A DNA stretch of 10,497 nt, taken from assembly GCA_035291605.1 (NCBI GenBank), contig DATDRS010000328.1, positions 1 through 10,497 of the forward strand. The letters run 5' to 3'. Made by a program: the position numbers and the translations under genes. Below the pieces are notes generated by a model, which saw only the letters and a program-made list of their open reading frames with translations, searched no databases and had not been told where the DNA came from. Source of the stretch: DATDRS01 sp035291605 (GTDB taxonomy: Bacteria > Chloroflexota > Anaerolineae > Anaerolineales > UBA6663). Position 1 is the first letter of the stretch; every line of letters starts with the position of its first letter. Below, one piece after another: positions 1 to 5,911 of the stretch.

Positions 1-1
1 T

Positions 2-253
2 GAGCCGACCCGCCTCGTGGGGGTGTATTCGGGCCGGGAGCATCAATATACTTACCCCAACGGCGATAAAATCCAGGGTTGCGCCTCTCTCTTCGAATGC
101 CGCGTCACGGGCGGTGAGTTGCGCCTTGACGAGTCGGAGATTGACGCCGTGGATTATTTTCCCCTGGATGCCCTCCCGCAGCCCATGGCCGCCCGTTGGC
201 TGCGGCGCCTCGGCGATCTGGCGGCCAATCACGCGTATGCGGTTTTTTTGTAA
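2..253 (+). CDS. Nudix hydrolase, C-terminal part (5' end outside window)
   Basis: The frame is open from base 2 and ends at TAA 251-253. It gives 83 residues of a protein whose start lies upstream; the GTG at 17 is internal rather than a credible start. The visible part resembles the second half of a Nudix fold. A strand with GVYSGREHQYTYPNGDKIQG is followed by a strand reading LFECRV, a short Gly turn, then acidic residues and YFPLDALP, the usual 'wfplDeLP' segment near the end of Nudix domains. The Nudix box itself (GX5EX7REUXEEXGU) would lie upstream and cannot be checked. Family members hydrolyse nucleoside diphosphate derivatives such as oxidised nucleotides, NADH or ADP-ribose; the substrate cannot be told from this fragment. 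The stop is 53 bp before ridA, with no convincing terminator between, so the two may be co-transcribed. Confidence 0.72.
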   Translation, partial: EPTRLVGVYSGREHQYTYPNGDKIQGCASLFECRVTGGELRLDESEIDAVDYFPLDALPQPMAARWLRRLGDLAANHAYAVFL

Positions 254-306
254 CTTCACGCCTTCGTGATCCATTACGCCCACCCCTATCCTCTAGGAGT
301 CCACCC

Positions 307-696
307 ATGTCCAACCTTACCGTCATCGTCACCGACCAGGCTCCCAAAGCCATCGGCCCCTACTCGCAAGCCATCCGCGCGGGCAACCTGATTTACACCG
401 CCGGCCAAATCGCGCTCAACCCTCAAACCGGTGAACTGGTCGCGGGAGGCATTGAAGAGCAGACGCGGCAAGCCATTCAGAACCTGTCCTATGTCCTCGA
501 AGCCGCCGGGGCCAGCCTGAGCCAGGTCGTAAAAACCACGGTGTTCATGCAAGACCTGGGCGAGTTCACCCGCATGAACGCCGTGTACGCCGAGTTCTTC
601 CCGCAGAATCCGCCCGCGCGGAGCACGGTTCAGGTCGCCGCTTTGCCCAGAGGCGCGAAGGTCGAAATCGAGTGCGTGGCGATCCTCGGCGAATAA
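307..696 (+). CDS. ridA: RidA family reactive enamine/imine deaminase
   Basis: A 129-residue protein of the usual RidA/YjgF/YER057c length. RidA hydrolyses reactive 2-aminoacrylate and related enamines/imines released by PLP enzymes such as threonine dehydratase, giving ketoacids and ammonia; it acts as a cytosolic homotrimer. Family signatures are visible: AIGPYSQAI near the N terminus (Tyr19), LIYTAGQIALNP, VVKTTVFMQD, and the C-terminal PPARSTVQVAALPRGAKVEI with Arg105 and Glu120. These match in position the substrate-carboxylate Arg and the water-activating Glu of active family members, so deaminase activity is likely. The ATG at 307 is chosen because AGGAG lies at 295-299 and the homologous region starts there; a longer in-frame extension to 196 overlaps the Nudix gene and has no family similarity. 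The gene ends in tandem stops (TAATAA) and is followed after 18 bp by the ankyrin gene, which suggests one transcript. Confidence 0.93.
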   Translation: MSNLTVIVTDQAPKAIGPYSQAIRAGNLIYTAGQIALNPQTGELVAGGIEEQTRQAIQNLSYVLEAAGASLSQVVKTTVFMQDLGEFTRMNAVYAEFFPQNPPARSTVQVAALPRGAKVEIECVAILGE

Positions 697-714
697 TAAG
701 GGGAAAGGACAATC

Positions 715-1299
715 ATGGACGCCAATCAGGACTTACCCCAGGCCATCGTTGACGAATTCGTCGGCAACGCGCACGGGAATTTTGCGCGGGTCAAGGAACT
801 GCTCGAACAATACCCCGCGCTCGTCAACGCTAAGGCCGCCTGGGGCGAGACGGCCATCGAGGCCGCCGCGCAGACCGGCAGCCGGGCTATCATGGAATTG
901 CTGCTCGCGGCGGGCGCGCCGATGGACATTTGCACGGCGGCGGTTATGGGACTAAAAGATGAGGTCGCGGAAATGCTCACAGCCGATCCCGCACAGGCAC
1001 AGGCGACCGGCGCGCACGGCATCCCGGTGCTGCATTTCCCCTGTATCGGCGGACACAGAGACATCGCCGAATTGCTCCTCGCCCACGGCGCAGAGGTGAA
1101 CGCGGGCGAAGGCAGCAACACGCCCCTGCACGGCACGGCCATGTTCGGCCAGTTGGAAATGACCCGCTGGCTGCTGGACCACGGCGCGAACGTCAACGCG
1201 CCGGACTACGAGGGCAAGACGCCGCTCTTCCGGGCCCAGCAAAACGGGCACATGGCTGTCGCCGACCTGTTGCGTGAGCGAGGCGGAGAAGAATCTTAA
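715..1299 (+). CDS. Ankyrin-repeat protein
   Basis: A 194-residue protein made almost entirely of ankyrin repeats, with no signal peptide or membrane segment, so probably cytosolic. About five to six helical repeats can be read: an N-cap around residues 11-40 (VKELLEQYPALVNAK), 45-72 (ETAIEAAAQTGSRAIMELLL then AAGAPMD), a degenerate one around 73-100, 102-130 (GHRDIAELLLAHGAEVNA), 134-163 (NTPLHGTAMFGQLEMTRWLL then DHGANVNA) and 167-190 (KTPLFRAQQNGHMAVADLL). TPLH-type turns and LLxHGAxVNA ends are canonical. Ankyrin arrays mediate protein-protein contacts; no enzymatic domain is attached and the partner is unknown. AAAGGA at 704-709, 5 nt before the ATG, supports the start. The 18-bp gap to ridA suggests co-transcription, but a shared function is not established. 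Confidence 0.9.
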   Translation: MDANQDLPQAIVDEFVGNAHGNFARVKELLEQYPALVNAKAAWGETAIEAAAQTGSRAIMELLLAAGAPMDICTAAVMGLKDEVAEMLTADPAQAQATGAHGIPVLHFPCIGGHRDIAELLLAHGAEVNAGEGSNTPLHGTAMFGQLEMTRWLLDHGANVNAPDYEGKTPLFRAQQNGHMAVADLLRERGGEES

Positions 1300-1313
1300 A
1301 TCTTAACGATCCC

Positions 1314-1342
1314 TGGACAAATCTCGGCCAGTCGGGTACAAT
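1314..1342 (+). promoter_or_regulatory. Housekeeping-type promoter for rpsT
   Basis: TGGACA at 1314-1319 and TACAAT at 1337-1342 are separated by exactly 17 bp; each box differs from the sigma-70-type consensus at one position. Transcription would start near 1349, leaving a leader of about 34 nt before the GTG of rpsT. The boxes lie just after the ankyrin stop, where a promoter for the S20 unit is expected. Confidence 0.72.
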
Positions 1343-1382
1343 CCCGCCCCGTTGCCCGAACATTCATTCCGGAGAGAAGGCT

Positions 1383-1652
1383 GTGGCTAATACTGCTTCC
1401 GCAATCAAACGCGTCCGCTCGAACCAACGCAAGCGCATTCGCAACCGCATCACCCGCACCGGCGCACGCACGGCGGTCCGCGGAGCGCGCGAGGCTATCG
1501 CGTCGGCCAGGGCCGAGGAGGCCCGCAAGGCAACCCTGGCCGCGATCAGCGCGTTGGACAAGGCGGCGGAAAAAGGCGTGATCCACAAGAACAACGCCGC
1601 CCGCCGCAAGAGCCGGTTGATGAAGAAACTCGCCGCGCTCGACAGGAAATAA
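1383..1652 (+). CDS. rpsT: 30S ribosomal protein S20
   Basis: An 89-residue, very basic protein with the S20 pattern: ANTASAIKRVRSNQRKRIRN at the N terminus, then an alanine-rich long helix, and GVIHKNNAARRKSRLMKKLA near the C terminus. Length is typical (84-90). S20 binds 16S rRNA early in small-subunit assembly and bridges the 5' domain and helix 44. The start is GTG at 1383, preceded by GGAG at 1371-1374 within a purine-rich run; no in-frame ATG fits. A non-ATG start is notable because E. coli rpsT starts with UUG, and the weak start is tied to feedback control of S20 synthesis there; the same logic here is inference. The gene has its own promoter at 1314-1342 and terminator at 1672-1704, so it is probably a monocistronic unit. 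Confidence 0.97.
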   Translation: MANTASAIKRVRSNQRKRIRNRITRTGARTAVRGAREAIASARAEEARKATLAAISALDKAAEKGVIHKNNAARRKSRLMKKLAALDRK

Positions 1653-1671
1653 ACGGCCCGCCCGCAACCTG

Positions 1672-1704
1672 AAGTCCCCCGCCATCGGCAGGGGATTTCT
1701 TTTT
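1672..1704 (+). terminator. Intrinsic terminator of rpsT
   Basis: AAGTCCCC at 1672-1679 pairs with GGGGATTT at 1691-1698 (8 bp, one G-U). The stem is extended inside by GCC/GGC around an ATC loop, and T-rich CTTTTT follows at 1699-1704. It begins 19 bp after the rpsT stop. Confidence 0.82.
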
Positions 1705-1771
1705 GGGGATGGCATTCCCTTGCCCACTTTGCGTGGAAACACACCCGGCCAGCTACCCCTGAAGAAAAGAG

Positions 1772-2353
1772 ATGAGTGATCAGGTCAAGCGCTGCGAATG
1801 GGCGAAATCTGACCTGTATATCGCCTACCACGACCACGAATGGGGCGTACCGTTGCACGACGACCCGCTGTTATTTGAGTTCCTCATCCTCGAAGGCGCG
1901 CAGGCGGGGCTGAACTGGGAGCTGATCCTCAAGAAGCGCGAGCACTATCGGCGCGTCTTCGACGACTTCGACCCGCAGAAGATCGCCCGGTACAACGCGC
2001 GCAAGGTCGCCCGGCTCCTCGCTGACCCGGGCATCGTGCGCAACCGCCTGAAAATCGCCGCCGCGATCCAAAACGCCAAAGCCTTCCTCGCCGTGCAAGA
2101 GGCGTTCGGGAGCTTCGACGCTTACATCTGGCAATTCGCGGGCGGCCGGCCCATCGTCCACCGGTGGCGCACGCTCAAAGAAATCCCGCCCCGCACGCCC
2201 AAATCCGACGCGATGAGCAAAGACCTGCTAAAGCGCGGCTTCAAGTTCGTCGGCTCCACCATCTGCTACGCCTTCATGCAGGCGACGGGAATGGTGAATG
2301 ACCACGTGGTGGATTGCTTTCGGCATCGTGAAATCGCCGAAATAAGCGGCTGA
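1772..2353 (+). CDS. tag: DNA-3-methyladenine glycosylase I
   Basis: A 193-residue protein with the full Tag signature. The enzyme removes 3-methyladenine from alkylated DNA, leaving an abasic site for base-excision repair. Visible elements: RCEWA at residues 7-11, YHDHEWGVPLHDD at 19-31, LEGAQAGLNW at 40-49 with Glu41 at the conserved acidic active-site position, LILKKRE, GIVRNRLKI, SKDLLKRGFKFVGSTICYAF, and MVNDHVVDC near the end. Cys8, His20, His178 and Cys182 correspond to the zinc ligands of E. coli Tag, so the zinc snap is intact. Length is close to E. coli Tag (187). The ATG follows a purine-rich GAAGAAAAGAG run. The gene lies downstream of the rpsT terminator; I see no strong promoter in the 67 bp between. 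It converges on the cyclase gene with 24 bp between the ends. Confidence 0.95.
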   Translation: MSDQVKRCEWAKSDLYIAYHDHEWGVPLHDDPLLFEFLILEGAQAGLNWELILKKREHYRRVFDDFDPQKIARYNARKVARLLADPGIVRNRLKIAAAIQNAKAFLAVQEAFGSFDAYIWQFAGGRPIVHRWRTLKEIPPRTPKSDAMSKDLLKRGFKFVGSTICYAFMQATGMVNDHVVDCFRHREIAEISG

Positions 2354-2378
2354 ATCTGCCCTTTTGGGCTGGCCGCTT
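2344..2378. terminator. Two-tier hairpin between convergent genes, possible bidirectional terminator
   Basis: AAGCGGC at 2344-2350 pairs perfectly with GCCGCTT at 2372-2378. Inside it GCCC at 2358-2361 pairs with GGGC at 2366-2369 around a TTTT loop. The outer stem overlaps the last codons of tag and touches the stop of the minus-strand gene. Neither side has a long T-tract, so whether it terminates is uncertain; the position between convergent stops is what suggests it. Confidence 0.45.
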
Positions 2379-5300
2379 CAAGGCGTTGGCCGAATGCGGT
2401 CCATGTCGGCCACTTCGGCCGACATCCCCAACCGCTCAAAAAGGCTCCGGGCTTCCTGCCAGCGCCGCTGGCCGGTTTCGTGATCCGGCCCGCGCAGGTC
2501 ATGGCTGGCCCACTCGCGCAGAGTCCGCGCCTGTTCGGCCTCCAGCCCGGCTTCGGTGAACACCTGGTAACTCTCGGCGAAGCACGCCGCTGCGCCTGGC
2601 GCCTGAGCGTCAGGTTCCGCCCGCGGCTGGCGACTTTGAATGATCCCCAGCGTCCGCCACGCCCGGCCGATGTCTTCCTTGGAGCCGGTCTCGTGTCCCA
2701 GCGCCAGCGCTCGCTGCGCCGCTTCCAGCGCATCGGTCCATTTGCCTTGCCCCAGACATGCATCCGCCAAAAAGCGGTAAGTTTCCGAGAGCCAGCCCCA
2801 GCCGCTGGCGCCTGCCATGCCAATGGCTTCGCGCAGATTGGCTTCGGCGGCGGCATATTCACCCAACCCGATCCGCGCTCCACCCAGGTTGCTAAGCGAG
2901 CTGATCTCCCCCTCGCGCGCACCGATCTCGCGGGCCACTTTCAGCGCCTCTTGATAACGCGCGACGGCAATTTTGAAGTCACGTCGCAGTCGGGCATTTT
3001 CGCCCAGGTTATTGAGCATGCCTCCTACGCCTAGCCGGTTGCCCAGTTCTCGAAACACTTCGAGCGCCTGCTCATAATAATGTACCGCTTGCTCGGGCTG
3101 TCCTAGCATGGTTTCGTGAACGAGCGCCAGTAATTCAAAGCTCAACGCGATTTCTCGGCGGGCGCCCACCTGCCGGCTAATGGCGAGGGCACGCTCGCCT
3201 AGGGACAGAACAGCCTCTGCGTTACCCAGTCGGAAATTGACCGCTCCCCTTCTGTACAGCGCGCGGGCGACTTCGATTTGCACGTCAGTATAAGCATCCG
3301 GTTGATTCGGGATGACAGTTTGAGCGATCGTCTCTACCTGCCCGGCGCTCTCCAGCGCGGCGCGGTAATCGCCGCTCGCCGCCTGGACCGCCGCCAGGCC
3401 ATTCCATGCCCGCGCCTGGGCCGCAGCATCATCTATGGTTTCAGCCACGGCCCGCATTGCGGTGTAGGCCTCCACTGCTTCCGTGAAGCGTGCCTGCCGT
3501 AGCAGCATCTCACCGAGTCCATCGTAGATCGCCGTCCGCCAGACGGCATCGGTAGACGGCAGCGCGAGGTCCACTGCCTTTCTATAATAATTAATTGCGG
3601 CTTCAGGGGCGTAGGTATCCTGGGCTTGCCTTCCCGCCCGCCCGTACCACTCGGCGGCCTGCGCCATTTCCCCGGCGCGCTCGTAATGCTCGCCGATCAG
3701 TCCTGCATATTCGTTCACGCGCTCGCCGCTGCGCTCGACCAGCCACGCGGCCACCTGCGCGTGATACACCTTCCGCAAGCGCTTGAGCACGCTCTCGTAG
3801 GTGACGGAGTGAAAGATCGCGTGCTTGAAGATAAATTCGTGCCCGCCGGCGAACGTGGAGGCCTGTCGCGGGAAAACCATCTCTTTCTGTTGCAGGACGC
3901 CCCAGGCCGGCTCTAGCGAGCGCGCCGGCGTCGCGTTGCCATCGTGCAGGCAGGCCACGGCGCTGTCCCAAAAGACGCGCCCCACCACCGCTGCGCGTTG
4001 GATCGCCTCCCTTTCCAGGGCCTGCAGCCGATCCAGGCGCGCCTGGAGGATACCGGTCAGCGTCGGCGGGACCTGCTCCTCTACCAGCCGGTCTATTTTC
4101 ACCTTCCACTGCCCGCTCGCCGCTGCGCTTGCGACGATGACGCCGGACTCTATCAACATCTTGATCAGTTCTTCGATGTAGTAGGGGTTGCCCTCGGCGC
4201 GGCCCACAATCAGGTTCCGCAAGGCGGAGGGGATGGACTCCGGAGACTGGCGCAGGATTTCGGCGACGAGGGTCAGACTCGCTGCGTCGGTGAGTGGCTG
4301 CAAATCCACGCGCGTATGCATCCCGGCGGCAAAACCTTCTTCGCCCCAGGCTGCGCGCCGCATGAATAGGGAGGGGCGCGACAGGCTGATGACGAAGATC
4401 GGCAGCGACTGGCATTCGCGCGCGATGTGTTCAATCAGGGCGAGGGAGTCGTCGTCGGCCCAGTGGATGTCCTCCAGCAGAATCATCACTGCGCCATAAT
4501 CGCCGCCGGCGGTCGCGCGTGCGGGCACCGCCGTGAAAAACTGCGCCGCCGCATGGAAAGCGCGCGCACGGATTTGACGTGCGTCGTCGGCCAGGCCGCG
4601 CAGATACGGGCTGCCCGCCTCGCGGAACTCAAAGCCCAACAGGTGGCCGACAAAGTGCGCCTGCTCCACGCCGTCGGCGCCCAGGGCCTCGACAAAGCCG
4701 CGCTCCAGCTTGTCGCGCGCAGTCGCCAGCGGATCGCCCTCCCGAATGTCGAAGCTGAACTGGAAGACATCGCGCACCAGCGAATAGGGCAGGCTGACCA
4801 TGCCTTCGCCGGCGCGGCCCCGGAAGAAGAGCATCCGTTGAGGCTGCAGTTCAATCCAGTTGCTGAATTCGTACAGCAGGCGTGACTTTCCCACACCGGC
4901 GTCAGCGACCACGGTGACCGCGCGCAGGGTGCGCTCTTCGATCACCGCCCGCCAGGCGCGCTGCAGGGCGCCCAGTTCCGCCTCGCGCCCGATCATGCGC
5001 GTTTCGACGCCCTGCACGCCCCGCGTGCCCAGGCGGAAAGCGCGCGGCTTGGCCCGCTGCACCACGTAAGTCCGCACCGGCTCGGCCTTGCCCTTAATGG
5101 TCATTGGCTCCAGGGGCTGCACGTCGAACAGGCCGCGCACGTGGCGATAAGTGTCGTGCGAAATGAGAATGCCGCCAATCGGAGCAGCGTGCTCCAGCCG
5201 CGAGGCCAGGTTCACCGTGTCGCCCATGGCGGTGAACTCGCCGGTCGTGCCGACTGCCCCCAGGAGGGCCAGGCCGGTGTTGATCCCAATGCGCATTTGC

Positions 5301-5773
5301 AGGGGGGTCTCGCGGTGCGTCTCTTCGGCGAATACGTAGAGCTCCCTCTGCATGTCCAGCGCGGCGCGGATGGCCTGCTCCGGATCGTCTTCGCGCGCCG
5401 TCTGCGCGCCCCACAGCGCCATCACCGCGTCGCCGATGTGCTTGTCAATCAAGCCGCCGTGCGCCAGGATCGCGCCATCCAGCCGTTGCCAAAGCGTGTT
5501 CATCACCTCCCGTACTTCCTCGGCGTCCAATGTCTCCGACATGGCGGTGAAGCCGGACACGTCGGCAAACAGCACCGTCACCAGTTTGCGCTGGGCCTCG
5601 GCGCTGCTCCGGGCCGGCGTGGGCGGCGGGGGAGGAGGCTCTGGCGGCGCGCTCAACGCAGCCAGCCTCTGGCGCAGCGGAGCCAGGGCGGTTTCCACCA
5701 CCGTATCACCCAGGATCGCCCGCTGGGCCTCCAGGGCCGCGATGGTCTGCTCGATTCGTTCGCGTTCCGTCAT
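2378..5773 (-). CDS. Class III (IIIb-type) nucleotidyl cyclase - STAND ATPase - TPR signalling protein
   Basis: A 1131-residue cytosolic multidomain protein. Residues 1-40 form a short charged helix, followed by a proline-rich linker (43-53). Residues 63-240 are a class III adenylate/guanylate cyclase domain, which makes cAMP or cGMP from the NTP. Metal-binding Asp71 (LFADVSGFT) and Asp115 (KHIGDAVMA), Lys111, Thr181 and the Asn188/Arg192 pair (GDTVNLASR) are present, so it looks catalytically complete. Thr181 stands where class IIIa cyclases have Asp, which marks class IIIb. Residues 258-600 are an AAA/STAND-type ATPase: P-loop ADAGVGKS at 290-297 (Ala in place of the first Gly) and Walker B ILLEDIHWAD at 431-440. 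Residues about 690-1125 are TPR-like helical pairs, probably for binding partners. Such fusions are thought to be signal-gated regulators; the ligand is unknown. The ATG at 5773 has only a weak GAGG close by, but the cyclase domain fits this start. Confidence 0.93.
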   Translation of the reverse strand: MTERERIEQTIAALEAQRAILGDTVVETALAPLRQRLAALSAPPEPPPPPPTPARSSAEAQRKLVTVLFADVSGFTAMSETLDAEEVREVMNTLWQRLDGAILAHGGLIDKHIGDAVMALWGAQTAREDDPEQAIRAALDMQRELYVFAEETHRETPLQMRIGINTGLALLGAVGTTGEFTAMGDTVNLASRLEHAAPIGGILISHDTYRHVRGLFDVQPLEPMTIKGKAEPVRTYVVQRAKPRAFRLGTRGVQGVETRMIGREAELGALQRAWRAVIEERTLRAVTVVADAGVGKSRLLYEFSNWIELQPQRMLFFRGRAGEGMVSLPYSLVRDVFQFSFDIREGDPLATARDKLERGFVEALGADGVEQAHFVGHLLGFEFREAGSPYLRGLADDARQIRARAFHAAAQFFTAVPARATAGGDYGAVMILLEDIHWADDDSLALIEHIARECQSLPIFVISLSRPSLFMRRAAWGEEGFAAGMHTRVDLQPLTDAASLTLVAEILRQSPESIPSALRNLIVGRAEGNPYYIEELIKMLIESGVIVASAAASGQWKVKIDRLVEEQVPPTLTGILQARLDRLQALEREAIQRAAVVGRVFWDSAVACLHDGNATPARSLEPAWGVLQQKEMVFPRQASTFAGGHEFIFKHAIFHSVTYESVLKRLRKVYHAQVAAWLVERSGERVNEYAGLIGEHYERAGEMAQAAEWYGRAGRQAQDTYAPEAAINYYRKAVDLALPSTDAVWRTAIYDGLGEMLLRQARFTEAVEAYTAMRAVAETIDDAAAQARAWNGLAAVQAASGDYRAALESAGQVETIAQTVIPNQPDAYTDVQIEVARALYRRGAVNFRLGNAEAVLSLGERALAISRQVGARREIALSFELLALVHETMLGQPEQAVHYYEQALEVFRELGNRLGVGGMLNNLGENARLRRDFKIAVARYQEALKVAREIGAREGEISSLSNLGGARIGLGEYAAAEANLREAIGMAGASGWGWLSETYRFLADACLGQGKWTDALEAAQRALALGHETGSKEDIGRAWRTLGIIQSRQPRAEPDAQAPGAAACFAESYQVFTEAGLEAEQARTLREWASHDLRGPDHETGQRRWQEARSLFERLGMSAEVADMDRIRPTP

Positions 5774-5810
5774 GCCTCGGTTGTCTCCACAAGGGTTTCG
5801 TCCGGGGCGA

Positions 5811-5838
5811 ATCGTAGCAGGCTTTTCACCAGCCGCAA
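5811..5838 (-). promoter_or_regulatory. Weak candidate promoter for the cyclase gene
   Basis: On the minus strand TTGCGG (5838-5833) and TACGAT (5816-5811) are separated by 16 bp, with a start near 5804 and a leader of about 30 nt. The -10 matches the consensus at 4 of 6 and the -35 at 3 of 6. It sits between the upstream gene's terminator and the ATG, which is the only room for a promoter of this gene. Confidence 0.35.
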
Positions 5839-5844
5839 GCGGGG

Positions 5845-5880
5845 AAAAAGACCGAGGGCCGGATAATCTCCGGCCCTCGG
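5845..5880 (-). terminator. Strong intrinsic terminator of the surface-protein gene
   Basis: A perfect 11-bp inverted repeat (CCGAGGGCCGG at 5852-5862, CCGGCCCTCGG at 5870-5880) extends by one A-T pair around a 5-nt loop. Read on the minus strand it is followed by TCTTTTT (5851-5845). It begins about 30 bp after the surface-protein stop and separates that gene from the cyclase gene downstream. Confidence 0.88.
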
Positions 5881-5911
5881 CGTCGTACCTCAGAGGCGGT
5901 CGGTGATGTGC

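Noticed and set aside
196..306. N-terminal extension of ridA to an ATG at 196
   Set aside because: It would overlap the Nudix gene, adds Arg/Pro-rich sequence with no family similarity, and ignores the AGGAG placed correctly before the ATG at 307.
1332..1350. T-arm-like sequence GGGTACAATCCCG suggesting a tRNA
   Set aside because: No acceptor, D or anticodon stem can be drawn around it; it is better read as the -10 region of the rpsT promoter.
3603..4415. 270-codon minus-strand frame inside the cyclase gene
   Set aside because: It is an alternative frame of the same strand within the ATPase/TPR region, with Arg/Ala-rich low-information sequence. The main frame runs unbroken through recognisable motifs.
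2378..5773. CBASS-like pairing of a nucleotide cyclase with a patatin effector
   Set aside because: The cyclase is a class III adenylate/guanylate cyclase rather than a CD-NTase. It lies more than 4 kb away on the opposite strand, separated by an unrelated gene with its own promoter and terminator.
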